Assembly (NCBI RefSeq): GCF_014651875.1
Contig: NZ_BMXS01000001.1
Location: 62,001-126,000 of the forward strand
Direction of reading: 5' to 3'
DNA length: 64,000 nt
DNA from: Litchfieldella qijiaojingensis
GTDB lineage: Bacteria > Pseudomonadota > Gammaproteobacteria > Pseudomonadales > Halomonadaceae
Shown here: in pieces, positions 8,108 to 16,777 of the stretch
Layout of the letters: each line of letters opens with the position of its first letter
How positions within the stretch are numbered: position 1 is the stretch's first letter
Made by a program: the position numbers and the translations under genes
The notes under the pieces: model-generated
What the model was told of the DNA's origin: nothing
What the model saw: the letters and a program-made list of their open reading frames with translations, nothing else
Database searches by the model: none

Positions 8108-8149
8108 TTCGCTGCAGTGCACAATAGCAAACCTTTTGCTGCGATGCAA
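8108..8149 (-). promoter_or_regulatory. Phasin promoter with candidate PhaR operator
   Basis: On the minus strand, TTGCAT (8149-8144), a 17-bp spacer and TATTGT (8126-8121) form a good sigma70-type promoter. Immediately downstream, GTGCACTGCAGC resembles the TGC/GCA-rich sites bound by PhaR-type repressors at phasin promoters. The promoter is well supported; the operator identity is inference. Confidence 0.5.
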
Positions 8150-8250
8150 CATGAAGCTTGCAAAGCTGATCGAAATTTCCTTGAAAGCCACCGGCCCCGA
8201 AGCAATCCTTGTATGAACAATGGCTTAATGCACCAGTGTGGGAGGCGGCA

Positions 8251-9630
8251 ATGAGTGACACCCGTATCGAGCGCGACAGCATGGGGGAGTTGGACGTCCC
8301 GACCAGTGCCCTGTATGGCGCACAGACTCAAAGGGCGGTCAATAACTTCCCTGTCAGCGGGCAGCCGATGCCCAGTGCCTTCATTCATGCGGTGGCGCGT
8401 ATCAAATGGGCAGCCGCGGAGGTCAATGCGGCGCTGCGCTTGCTTGATGGTAAGCGTGCGGAGGCAATCGTTGCCGCCGCCAGGGCGATTGTCGATGGTC
8501 ACCACGACGACCAGTTCCCCATCGATGTGTTCCAGACAGGTTCTGGTACCTCGAGCAACATGAATGTCAACGAGGTGATCGCTCATTTGGCATCTCGTGA
8601 TGGGCTGGAGGTGGGGCCCAACGATCACGTCAACATGGGGCAGTCGAGTAACGACGTGATTCCCACGGCGATTCACCTTTCCGCGTCATTGGCGGTGCAG
8701 GAATCCCTGTTGCCGGCATTGGCGCATCTGCGCTCGACCATCGATACCAAGGCCGGCGAGTTGGACGCGGTGGTCAAGACTGGCCGCACCCACCTGATGG
8801 ATGCCATGCCGGTGCGCATGAGCCAGGAATTGGGTGGTTGGTCGAGTCAGGTGGGACAGGCCATCGAACGCTTCGAGGGCTGCCAGGTACGCCTAGGGAG
8901 GTTGGCACAGGGGGGGACAGCCGTGGGTACCGGCATCAATGCCCATCCCGAGTTTGCCGAGCGGATGGCGAAAGCGCTGAGCGAGCAGACCGGGCTGCGG
9001 CTTGCGCCCAATGACAGCTTCTTCGCCAGCCTGGCGTCCCAGGATGCCGCCGTGGAGCTCTCCGGCCACCTGCGCACCTATGCTTGCACAGTGATGAAGA
9101 TAGCCAATGACCTGCGTTGGATGAATTCCGGTCCCTTGGCGGGACTCGGCGAGATTGAGCTGGAAGCCTTGCAGCCTGGGAGCTCGATCATGCCGGGCAA
9201 GGTCAATCCCGTGATTCCTGAGTCCGCCGCCCAGGCCGCGGCCCAGGTGATCGGACTCGATAGTGCAGTGACAGTGGCTGGCCAGAGCGGTAACTTCCAG
9301 CTCAACGTGATGCTGCCGCTGATCGCCAATAACTTGCTGACCTCGATCACCCTGATGTGCAACACCAGCCGCCTACTGGCCAATCGTGCCATTGCCACCT
9401 TCAAGGTGCGCGAGGCCAATATTCGTGAACCCCTGACGCGCAACCCCATACTGGTCACGGCGCTGAATTCGGTGATTGGCTACAACGCGGCCGCCGCCAT
9501 CGCCAAGAAGGCCTATCAGGCCGGCCGGCCGATCATCGAAGTAGCCGAGGAGGAGACCGACCTCAGCCGCGAGGAGCTGGAACGGTTGCTCGACCCGGCC
9601 CGGCTGACGGAGGGGGGGATACCGGGGTAG
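8251..9630 (+). CDS. fumC: Class II fumarate hydratase
   Basis: FumC is the oxygen-stable, iron-independent fumarase that hydrates fumarate to L-malate in the TCA cycle as a homotetramer. The 459 residues carry the superfamily signature GSSIMPGKVNP, the fumarase motif TGSGTSSNMNVNEV and the active-site region GRTHLMDAMPVRM. Start 8251 follows GGGAGGCGGCA; the 14 residues in frame upstream are unlikely. It is single and monocistronic in appearance, divergent from the phasin gene. Length fits the family. Confidence 0.95.
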   Translation: MSDTRIERDSMGELDVPTSALYGAQTQRAVNNFPVSGQPMPSAFIHAVARIKWAAAEVNAALRLLDGKRAEAIVAAARAIVDGHHDDQFPIDVFQTGSGTSSNMNVNEVIAHLASRDGLEVGPNDHVNMGQSSNDVIPTAIHLSASLAVQESLLPALAHLRSTIDTKAGELDAVVKTGRTHLMDAMPVRMSQELGGWSSQVGQAIERFEGCQVRLGRLAQGGTAVGTGINAHPEFAERMAKALSEQTGLRLAPNDSFFASLASQDAAVELSGHLRTYACTVMKIANDLRWMNSGPLAGLGEIELEALQPGSSIMPGKVNPVIPESAAQAAAQVIGLDSAVTVAGQSGNFQLNVMLPLIANNLLTSITLMCNTSRLLANRAIATFKVREANIREPLTRNPILVTALNSVIGYNAAAAIAKKAYQAGRPIIEVAEEETDLSREELERLLDPARLTEGGIPG

Positions 9631-9640
9631 GCCGTGCCCG

Positions 9641-10161
9641 GCCTTCCTTGGCCCCTGGAACGCCAGTGCCGCCACGGTCGAGATAGCACAGGTTGCCTTC
9701 ATCATGCAATGGCATGTGCTGGGCATATTCGCCCCTTTCTTCATGACCGGCAGCCTGATCGCCCGGTTCGGCGTCACCCGCATCTTGCTGGGGGGCACCG
9801 TGCTGCTCACTGGCACGGCACTGGTGGCCAACCTCGGAGTGAGCCTGGCCCATTTCTGGGTGGCACTGGTGCTGCTGGGGATCGGGTGGAACTTCCTGTT
9901 TGTCGGTGGTAGCGCACTGTTCTCGATCGTTCACTCCGAAGCCGAGCGCGGCAAGGTCAGGGCATCAATGACCTGGCCATCTTCTCCCTGGTGGCCGTGG
10001 GGTCACTGATATCAGGCGCGCTACTGCACCGCCTGGGCTGGGAGACACTCAATCTCGCCATGCTGCCGCCGATCCTGCTGGTGGCCCTGGCCACGCTCTG
10101 GTTCCGACTGAGCGCCTACCCACAGCCTGCGGGCCACGCACCAGACCAGCGTGAGGGATAA
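9641..10161 (+). pseudogene. 5'-truncated, frameshifted MFS transporter remnant
   Basis: From about 9641 one frame encodes the second half of a major facilitator protein (IMQWHVLGIFAPFF, GTALVANLGV, GIGWNFLFVGGSALF). Near 9960, after ERGKVR, the homology continues in another frame as GINDLAIFSLVAVGSLISGALLHRLGW to TAA 10159-10161. One base lost around 9959-9964 explains the shift. The first six transmembrane helices are missing because fumC ends directly upstream. It is therefore a relic and not a functional transporter. Confidence 0.8.
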
Positions 10162-10178
10162 GGAAACGCCTGCCTGCT

Positions 10179-10904
10179 CTATAGCTCATTCAAATAACAG
10201 TGATTCTGGGTTTCACACCGAGAGACACGATACTCCAGCGCATGGCCTTGCAGGTCCTTGGCGATGCGGCGAATTTCGAGAAGCGGCGAACCGAGCTCCA
10301 CTCCCAGATATTGCTGCTCAATGGCGCCCGCCGCCACGGCGAAGAGTCGTTCCTCGGCATGGGCCACACTTTGGCCGTAGCGCTGCTGATAGAGCTGGTA
10401 GAGGGTGTTGGGCAAGGTCTGTGGCTCTCGTTCTAGGTCCCGGAAGCGATCTGACGACACCACCACGTCCTCCAGCAGCGCCGGGGCCTCCTCCAATTCG
10501 CGAATCCGGCGGATATGCACCACTTCCGACCCCGCCGTCAGTCCCAAGGCCTCGGCCTCGTCGGCCGTGGCTACCCGCCGCTCGCGGATCAGTACCCGGG
10601 AGATGGGAAGCGAACGCGTGCCGTCCAGGCGTACCAGGTGGAAGAACTGGAACAGCGAGCGGTCGCTGTCATGGGTGGCGACCACCGTGCCTTTGCCTTG
10701 ATGGCGGATCACCACGTGCTCGCTGGCCAGGGTGTCCAGCGCCTTGCGCAAGGTGCCCACGCTGACCCCGTACTCCCTGGCGAGGGTGGACTCGCTGGGG
10801 ATGAAGGTGCCGGGCGGCCAGTCTCCCGACACGATGCGTGACATCAGGGCCTCCTTGATCTGTTGGTATAGCGGGCGGTAGCTGGGTGTCAGCGGCTGAT
10901 CCAT
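10179..10904 (-). CDS. GntR-family (HutC/UTRA) transcriptional regulator, probable regulator of sulfolactate genes
   Basis: This 241-residue regulator has an N-terminal winged helix (YQQIKEALMSRIVSGDWPPG, SESTLAREYGVSVGTLRKAL) and a C-terminal UTRA effector domain (about residues 90-235) of the HutC subfamily. It is divergent from suyAB, and an inverted repeat with overlapping -35 element lies between them. The simplest inference is that it represses the sulfolactate operon and is released by sulfolactate or a related compound. The ligand cannot be read from the sequence. Confidence 0.85.
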   Translation of the reverse strand: MDQPLTPSYRPLYQQIKEALMSRIVSGDWPPGTFIPSESTLAREYGVSVGTLRKALDTLASEHVVIRHQGKGTVVATHDSDRSLFQFFHLVRLDGTRSLPISRVLIRERRVATADEAEALGLTAGSEVVHIRRIRELEEAPALLEDVVVSSDRFRDLEREPQTLPNTLYQLYQQRYGQSVAHAEERLFAVAAGAIEQQYLGVELGSPLLEIRRIAKDLQGHALEYRVSRCETQNHCYLNEL

Positions 10905-10986
10905 GTCTCGATTCCTGTCTGTTCAGTTCCGGCCCGGCGTTCGTGGCGACCGGACGTCGTGGCCTTGTCCCGATTATAGCAAAAAC

Positions 10987-11029
10987 ATATAGAGGACACT
11001 TGACTGTTCTATGTCCTATATCATATATA
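10987..11029 (+). promoter_or_regulatory. Candidate suyAB promoter with GntR operator
   Basis: An inverted repeat, ATATAGAGGACA (10987-10998) and TGTCCTATAT (11012-11021), brackets a -35-like TTGACT (11000-11005). An AT-rich -10 (ATATAT, 11023-11028) follows at 17 bp. Such overlap would let the GntR regulator block polymerase. The long leader to suyA (about 100 bp) shows nothing else clear. Confidence 0.5.
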
Positions 11030-11127
11030 TGAGTGGAGAGTTCGCGGCATCCAGCCCGTCGCAGTCTTGTCATCAGGGGGGAAGTGAGACACTCCCCAAC
11101 AAACCTCGCACGTGGAGAGGAGACATC

Positions 11128-11412
11128 ATGAGTATCGACTTCGTAGTACATGATGCCGGCGATAGTGTCGGCGTGGTGGTAGTCGAGGGAATTCAGGCCG
11201 GTCAAGAACTGACCGGGTGGGTCATGCACGAGGATCAGACCATCACCTGCCAGGTGAGCGACCCGATTCCGATCGGCCACAAGCTGGCGATCCGGGATTT
11301 GGCCGAGGGCGATACCGTGATCAAGTACAGCGTCGACATCGGTCGGGTGGTGAAACCGATCAAGCAGGGTGAGCACCTGCACGTCCACAACGTCAAAACC
11401 AAGAGGTGGTAA
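11128..11412 (+). CDS. suyA: Sulfolactate sulfo-lyase subunit alpha
   Basis: This is the 94-residue small subunit with the SAF/UxaA N-terminal domain of altronate dehydratase-type enzymes. With SuyB it forms the iron-dependent lyase that cleaves (R)-sulfolactate into pyruvate and sulfite. Motifs include [16 protein letters not shown], and [16 protein letters not shown] near the middle. It ends 2 bp before suyB. An excellent Shine-Dalgarno (GGAGAGGAGA) fixes the ATG at 11128. Assignment to sulfolactate, not altronate or galactarate, rests on the two sulfolactate-type dehydrogenases and sulfite-type exporter in the same cluster. Confidence 0.82.
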   Translation: MSIDFVVHDAGDSVGVVVVEGIQAGQELTGWVMHEDQTITCQVSDPIPIGHKLAIRDLAEGDTVIKYSVDIGRVVKPIKQGEHLHVHNVKTKRW

Positions 11413-11414
11413 GG

Positions 11415-12584
11415 ATGGAAATCAAGGGTCGCAAGTTTCTGGGCTATCGCCGTGAGAACGGCCGCGTCGGGGTGCGCAACCACGTCATCGTGCTGCCGGT
11501 CGACGATATCTCCAACGCTGCCGCCGAGGCCGTCGCCAACAACATCAAGGGCACCCTGGCCCTGCCGCATCCCTACGGCCGCTTGCAGTTCGGCGCCGAT
11601 CTGGACCTGCACTTCCGTACCCTGATCGGTACCGGCTGCAATCCCAACGTGGCTGCTGTCGTGGTCATCGGCATCGAGCCGGGCTGGACCCGGAAAGTGG
11701 TCGACGGCATCAAGGCCACCGGCAAGCCGGTCGAGGGGTTCTGGATCGAGCAGAACGGGGATCACAACACCATCTGCGCCGCTTCGAAGAAGGCACGTGA
11801 GTTCGTGCAACATGCCACCGAGCTGCAGCGCGAGGAGTGCGACATCGATGAGTTGTGGGTGTCGACCAAGTGTGGTGAGTCCGATACCACCTCGGGCTGT
11901 GGAGCCAACCCCACCGTGGGCGCCGCCTTTGACAAACTCTACGAGGCGGGTTGCACCCTCGTCTTCGGTGAGACCTCTGAGCTTACCGGTGGCGAGCACC
12001 TGGTGGCCGAGCGCTGCGCCACGCCAGAGGTGCGCGAGCAGTTCCAGGCGATGTTCGATCGCTACAGCGCCATGATCGATCGCCACAAGACCAGCGATCT
12101 CTCCGAGTCACAGCCGACCAAGGGCAATATCGAGGGTGGCCTGACCACCATCGAGGAGAAGGCGCTGGGCAACATCCAGAAGATCGGGCGGACCTGCAAG
12201 GTCGACGGGGTACTGGACAAGGCAGAGACGCCGGACAAGCCGGGACTGTGGTTCATGGATTCCTCGTCTGCCGCCGCCGAGATGGTGACGCTGTGTGCCG
12301 CTGCAGGCTATGTGGTGCACTTCTTCCCGACCGGCCAGGGCAATGTCATCGGCAATCCGATCCTGCCAGTCATCAAAATCTGCGCCAACCCGCGCACCGT
12401 GCGGACCATGGGCGAGCACATCGACGTCGATGTCTCGCACCTGCTCAAGCGCGAAATCAACATGGAAGAGGCCGGCGATCAGCTGCTCGAGATGATGCTG
12501 CGCACGGCCAATGGTCGGAATACCTCGGCCGAAGCCCTGGGCCATCGCGAGTTCGTCTTGACCCGCCTCTATGAGAGCGCCTGA
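11415..12584 (+). CDS. suyB: Sulfolactate sulfo-lyase subunit beta
   Basis: This is the 389-residue large catalytic subunit of the UxaA C-terminal family. Conserved cysteines and motifs are [24 protein letters not shown] and [10 protein letters not shown], expected to bind Fe or an Fe-S centre. With SuyA it converts (R)-sulfolactate to pyruvate plus sulfite. The ATG at 11415 overlaps the suyA Shine-Dalgarno region (GAGGTGGTAAGG); a GTG at 11406 is less likely. A strong terminator follows, so the transporter genes downstream may be expressed at a lower level. Confidence 0.83.
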   Translation: MEIKGRKFLGYRRENGRVGVRNHVIVLPVDDISNAAAEAVANNIKGTLALPHPYGRLQFGADLDLHFRTLIGTGCNPNVAAVVVIGIEPGWTRKVVDGIKATGKPVEGFWIEQNGDHNTICAASKKAREFVQHATELQREECDIDELWVSTKCGESDTTSGCGANPTVGAAFDKLYEAGCTLVFGETSELTGGEHLVAERCATPEVREQFQAMFDRYSAMIDRHKTSDLSESQPTKGNIEGGLTTIEEKALGNIQKIGRTCKVDGVLDKAETPDKPGLWFMDSSSAAAEMVTLCAAAGYVVHFFPTGQGNVIGNPILPVIKICANPRTVRTMGEHIDVDVSHLLKREINMEEAGDQLLEMMLRTANGRNTSAEALGHREFVLTRLYESA

Positions 12585-12593
12585 CACTGGTTC

Positions 12594-12624
12594 CCCCCGC
12601 CCAACCTGAGGACGGGGGCTTTTT
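12594..12624 (+). terminator. Terminator between suyB and the transporter genes
   Basis: A GC-rich hairpin (CCCCCG...CGGGGG with an internal mismatch) is followed by CTTTTT. It lies 10 bp after the suyB stop and probably causes partial termination inside the cluster. Confidence 0.75.
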
Positions 12625-12740
12625 CCGTGCCATGAACCGATAGAGGGAGGTGCCCTTTTCCCGACACGAGCCTGTGAGCTTTTCTGATACTTCCATGCAT
12701 GCAAGCTCAATGACACAACGACAATATCTGGAGATTCGCT

Positions 12741-13706
12741 ATGCGCATTTCACGCTCCACCGTCTTCGCCACCGCGCTGGGAATGGCGGTCGCCGCCGGC
12801 TTCATGACCCAGGCCGTCGCGGATGAGTTTCCCAGCAAAGACGTCCAGTACGTGATTCCCTTCGGGCCTGGCGGCGAGTCCGATATCAGTGCCCGACTTC
12901 AGCAAAAGTATTTCGAAGAGATCACTGGCGAGCAGCTGGTGATCCAGTACATGCCCGGTGGTGGCGGTGCCGTTGCCTGGTCGCAACTGTCGGACATGCC
13001 CGCAGATGGTCATGCCATCATGGGCTCCAATATGCCGCACATCATCCTGAAGCCGATGGACAAGGACGTTGGCTTCGCCACCGAGGGTATCAAGAACTTC
13101 TACTACTTCCACTACTCCCCGGACGCCATCATCGTTCGGAACGACAGTCCGTTCGAAACCCTGGACGACCTGATCCAGGCGGCTGACGACGCGCCCGGTA
13201 CGGTGACCTTCTCCGGCAGCGGTACCTACAGCGCCAACGACGTGGCCCACACCCGCTTCCAGCAGCTCGCCGACGTGACCACCACCTACATCCCCTTCAA
13301 GGGCACCGGGGCCGCAGTGACAGCGTTGCTGGGCGGACAGGTGCAGGCAGAGTGGGGCTATACCACTGTGGCCGCCAACCACCAGGACAAGCTGCGTATG
13401 CTCGCGGTAGCCGCCGAGGAACGCCATCCCATGTTCCCCGACGTACCGACCTTCAAGGAGCTCGGCTACGACATGGTGGGCGGCGCCTACCGCGGCATGG
13501 CGGTACCGGAAGGCACTCCCGTGGAGATCCAGCAACGACTCTCCGACATCTTCCAGCAGATCAATCAGAACCCGGCCTTCCAGCAGAAGATGCAGGACCT
13601 CGGCTTCGTGTTGATCGATGTGCCGCTCGAGGAGATGCCTGAATTCATGGCGGAGCAGCGACGCGTCTACGAGGAAACCGCTCGTGAACTCGGCTTGATC
13701 GACTGA
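12741..13706 (+). CDS. slcH: Tripartite tricarboxylate-type transporter substrate-binding protein (sulfolactate)
   Basis: This 321-residue TctC/BugD-type periplasmic binding protein has a Sec signal peptide ending about residue 27 (AVADEF). Family marks are VIPFGPGGESD near the N terminus, then GGGAVAWSQL and a TTTYIPFKGTGAAVTALLGG block. It is the receptor of a three-part TTT system with the two membrane genes that follow. In Chromohalobacter the equivalent slcHFG genes are associated with sulfolactate uptake; substrate assignment here is by cluster context. Confidence 0.8.
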   Translation: MRISRSTVFATALGMAVAAGFMTQAVADEFPSKDVQYVIPFGPGGESDISARLQQKYFEEITGEQLVIQYMPGGGGAVAWSQLSDMPADGHAIMGSNMPHIILKPMDKDVGFATEGIKNFYYFHYSPDAIIVRNDSPFETLDDLIQAADDAPGTVTFSGSGTYSANDVAHTRFQQLADVTTTYIPFKGTGAAVTALLGGQVQAEWGYTTVAANHQDKLRMLAVAAEERHPMFPDVPTFKELGYDMVGGAYRGMAVPEGTPVEIQQRLSDIFQQINQNPAFQQKMQDLGFVLIDVPLEEMPEFMAEQRRVYEETARELGLID

Positions 13707-13722
13707 GCCACGGAGGAGCCGC

Positions 13723-15255
13723 ATGGAGATTCTCACGTATGCGCTCGGGGCCCTCTCGCCGGTCAATCTGGGACTGGCAGTGATCGGGGTGGCCTCGGGT
13801 ATCATCATCGGGGCCCTGCCGGGCCTCTCGGCCACCATGGCGGTGGCGGTGCTGGTCCCGGTGACCTTCGGCATGGCGCCGGAATCGGCGCTGATCATGC
13901 TGGGGGCCATCTATACCGGTGCCATCTACGGTGGCTCCTATTCCGCCATCTTGGTCAATACGCCGGGGACCCCCTCGGCCATCGCCACCACCTTCGACGG
14001 CTTCCCCATGGCCAAGCGCGGCGACGGTGACCTGGCGGTCACCCTCTCGACGCTGGCCTCGGTAGCGGGCGGCTTGATCGGGGTGCTGGCGTTACTGACT
14101 CTTGCCCCGCTTCTGGCCCAGGTCGCCCTAAGCTTCGGGCCGGTGGAGTACTTCTGGCTGGCGATCTTCGGGTTGACGCTGATCTCGGCGCTGTCCGAGG
14201 GCTCCACGCTCAAGGGTTTCATCGGCGCCGGCTTCGGGCTATTGCTGTCGACGATAGGCGTGGCCGTGGTAGGGGGCGATACTCGCTATACCTTCGGCTC
14301 CCAGGTGCTGTTGGGGGGGATCGAGACGGTGTCGGCGCTGATCGGCCTGTACTGTATTCCCGTCCTCATCGATCTCGTGGCGACGCCCGAGGCTCACCTC
14401 AAGGTCGACGCGGAGCAGCGGGGGATTCGGCTGCGCGAGGGCCTGGGGTTGGCCTGGTTGGGCAAGTTCAACCTGTTCCGCTCGGCCTCTATCGGCACGC
14501 TGGTGGCGATCCTGCCCGGGGCCGGTGGCTCCATCGCCAGCCTGGTGTCCTACTCCGAGGCGCGACGCGCCTCGCGCCAACCCCAAACCTTCGGCAAGGG
14601 CAATCCTCAGGGAGTGCTGGCCACAGAAGCCGCCAACAACGCCACCGTGGGCGGTGGCTTCATTCCCACCTTGGTGCTGGGCATCCCCGGCACGCCCCCA
14701 GATGCGGTGATCCTGGGCGCGCTGCTGGTGCAGGGTTTCCGCACTGGGCCGGAGCTGTTCACCACCAACGCCAGCATCACCTACACCTTCATTGCCGGCC
14801 TCTTCCTGGCCACCTGCCTGCTGCTGCCACTGGGGCTATTTATCGGACGCTATGCCTTCAAGTCGATCATCACCATTCCCAAGGCGCTGTTGGTGCCGAC
14901 CATCGCCTTCATGACCGTGATCGGGACCTATGCCATTCGCAACAGCATCAGCGATGTGGTGATCATGCTTACTCTGGGAGTGGCAGGGTGGCTGCTCAAT
15001 CGCTATGGCTTCCGGCCGTCACCCATTGTTCTTGGGCTGATACTGGGCCCCATCGCCGAGCAGGGGTTCGTCCAGGGGTTCCTCATGGGCCGCGCTAGTG
15101 GGGCGATGTTCACAACCTTCTTCGGGGGCCCCATTTCCCTGACGATCATCGCGTTGTCCGTCGTCAGTGTGTTCTATCCCATCGTCAAAGAGCGGTTGGC
15201 ACGGCGCCGGGGTGACCCGGGCAGTCTCGGTTCTCACAAGGAGGCCTCTTCATGA
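13723..15255 (+). CDS. slcG: Tripartite tricarboxylate-type transporter large membrane subunit (TctA family)
   Basis: This is a 510-residue TctA-family permease with about 11-12 hydrophobic segments. It has the duplicated glycine-rich signatures GALPGLSATMAVAVLVP near residue 30 and ILPGAGGSIASLVSYSEAR near residue 265. It forms the ion-driven translocation path of the TTT transporter. It starts 16 bp after the binding-protein gene and overlaps the small subunit gene by 4 bp, so the three are co-transcribed. The letters G and F may be swapped relative to published usage. Confidence 0.8.
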   Translation: MEILTYALGALSPVNLGLAVIGVASGIIIGALPGLSATMAVAVLVPVTFGMAPESALIMLGAIYTGAIYGGSYSAILVNTPGTPSAIATTFDGFPMAKRGDGDLAVTLSTLASVAGGLIGVLALLTLAPLLAQVALSFGPVEYFWLAIFGLTLISALSEGSTLKGFIGAGFGLLLSTIGVAVVGGDTRYTFGSQVLLGGIETVSALIGLYCIPVLIDLVATPEAHLKVDAEQRGIRLREGLGLAWLGKFNLFRSASIGTLVAILPGAGGSIASLVSYSEARRASRQPQTFGKGNPQGVLATEAANNATVGGGFIPTLVLGIPGTPPDAVILGALLVQGFRTGPELFTTNASITYTFIAGLFLATCLLLPLGLFIGRYAFKSIITIPKALLVPTIAFMTVIGTYAIRNSISDVVIMLTLGVAGWLLNRYGFRPSPIVLGLILGPIAEQGFVQGFLMGRASGAMFTTFFGGPISLTIIALSVVSVFYPIVKERLARRRGDPGSLGSHKEASS

Positions 15256-15758
15256 GCGATGCAATGCCCAAGGCCCGCGCGTCGCGCGGCGAGATCCGGG
15301 CCGCCTGTTCGGCGCGTGCCGAGTACCTGCTACCCCTGCTGTTCATCGCTCTAGGGAGTCTCTGTTTCTGGCAGGCCCGCGACATGAGCCAGCTGGGGGC
15401 GGTTTTCCCCATGACGATCGCCGCGGTGATGATCTTGGCCAGCGTGCTGCGGCTGCTGCAGCTCACCCTGCATCGGGTCATCGACAATATTGAGCGCCAT
15501 CAGGACTCCACGCCACGGCGCGTGCTGCTGGTGGTGGCGATGGCCGTCTGGGCGCTGCTGATGCCCTGGGCGGGCTTCCTGCTCACGGGGCTGGCAAGCT
15601 TCGTCACCCTGATGCTGATCGCCCAGCACGATGCCTGGACCTCGAAGCGCCTGGTGAGTTACCTGATCGCTGGTGCCGTGCTGGTGGCCTGCTTCTATGG
15701 GCTCTTTGCGCTGCTGCTTAATGTGCCACTGCCGGTGGGCAGGTGGTTCATGGGCTGA
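15252..15758 (+). CDS. slcF: Tripartite tricarboxylate-type transporter small membrane subunit (TctB family)
   Basis: This 168-residue protein has four predicted membrane helices. The first, containing LLPLLFIALGSLCFWQA, follows a basic N terminus, as in TctB subunits. It begins inside the stop of the large subunit (ATGA overlap), giving translational coupling. It completes the TTT system for sulfolactate import. Sequence conservation in TctB proteins is low, so the family call depends on topology and gene order. Confidence 0.75.
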   Translation: MSDAMPKARASRGEIRAACSARAEYLLPLLFIALGSLCFWQARDMSQLGAVFPMTIAAVMILASVLRLLQLTLHRVIDNIERHQDSTPRRVLLVVAMAVWALLMPWAGFLLTGLASFVTLMLIAQHDAWTSKRLVSYLIAGAVLVACFYGLFALLLNVPLPVGRWFMG

Positions 15759-15835
15759 GACCAACGGGGCGGCCCTTCCTGACCAACCACAACGAGAGCC
15801 GGGCAATGCCGCCCGGTCGAAGGAGAAAGGTTCTG

Positions 15836-16777
15836 ATGCCCAAGATCGTGATTTCCGAATTCATGGACGAGCAGGCCGCCGCCAGCCTCGAGGACCGCTT
15901 CGCAGTGGTCTTCGACACTGCTCTGGTAGAGGAGCGGGCGACACTGCTCGCGGCGGTGGCCGAGGCCGATGGCATCATCGTGCGCAACCGCACCCAGGTG
16001 GATGCCGAGCTGCTGGCGGCCGCACCGCGACTCAAGGTGGTGGGGCGCCTGGGCGTGGGGCTTGACAACATCGATCTGGACGCCTGCAAGGCCCGGGGTG
16101 TGGCGGTCAAGCCGGCCTATGGCGGCAACGGCAGCTCGGTGGCCGAGTACGTGCTGACCGGCGCCCTGATGCTGCGCCGCCAGGCCTATTTCACCAGCCA
16201 CGCCATGCTGGCGGGGAAGTGGCCGCGCCAGGCCTTGATTGGTCGCGAGGTGGCCGGCAGCACCCTAGGGCTGGTGGGCTTCGGCGCCATCGCCCGGGAG
16301 ACGGCGCGCCGGGCATCGGCACTGGACATGGAGGTGGCGGCCTTTGATCCGCATCTGAGCGCGGAGGCGCCGGAGTGGTCGGGGGTCGAGCGCCATGACA
16401 GCCTGGCGTCGCTGCTCGAGGCCGCCGATGTGATCAGCCTGCACGTACCGCTGACCGAGGCGACCCAACACCTCATCGACGCCGAGGCCCTGGGCCGCAT
16501 GAAGTCCGACGCCGTGCTGATCAATGCCGCCCGGGGCGGCACCGTCGACGAGGCCGCTTTGGCCGATGCCCTGCGTAACGGCCGGCTGGCCGGGGCCATG
16601 CTGGATGTCTTCGAGCAGGAGCCATTGCCCGTGGGGTCGGTGCTCGAGGGCGTGCCGAACCTGATCCTGACGCCGCACATCGCCGGCGTGACCCAGGAGT
16701 CCAACGCCCGTATCAGCCAGATGACGGCCGACAACGTGCGCGCGGTGTTGGCGCAGTCGGTGGAGGTGCACTCATGA
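15836..16777 (+). CDS. slcC: (S)-sulfolactate dehydrogenase, D-2-hydroxyacid dehydrogenase family
   Basis: This 313-residue NAD-dependent enzyme belongs to the D-isomer-specific 2-hydroxyacid dehydrogenase family. It has a Rossmann motif (GLVGFGAIARETARRA), the catalytic Arg in NAARGG, Glu in DVFEQEPLP and His in LTPHIAGVT. In C. salexigens this type oxidises (S)-sulfolactate to sulfopyruvate, while ComC reduces sulfopyruvate to (R)-sulfolactate, so the pair acts as a racemase. Start 15836 follows AAGGAGAAAGG. Its stop overlaps the next start by 4 bp. Confidence 0.82.
   Translation: MPKIVISEFMDEQAAASLEDRFAVVFDTALVEERATLLAAVAEADGIIVRNRTQVDAELLAAAPRLKVVGRLGVGLDNIDLDACKARGVAVKPAYGGNGSSVAEYVLTGALMLRRQAYFTSHAMLAGKWPRQALIGREVAGSTLGLVGFGAIARETARRASALDMEVAAFDPHLSAEAPEWSGVERHDSLASLLEAADVISLHVPLTEATQHLIDAEALGRMKSDAVLINAARGGTVDEAALADALRNGRLAGAMLDVFEQEPLPVGSVLEGVPNLILTPHIAGVTQESNARISQMTADNVRAVLAQSVEVHS

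Noticed and set aside
9704-10009. Functional small MFS protein
   Set aside because: Homology changes frame near 9960 and the first half of the transporter is absent, so it is a relic.
12750-13910. 386-residue minus-strand ORF opposite slcH
   Set aside because: His/Gly/Val-rich shadow of the TctC gene with no domain.
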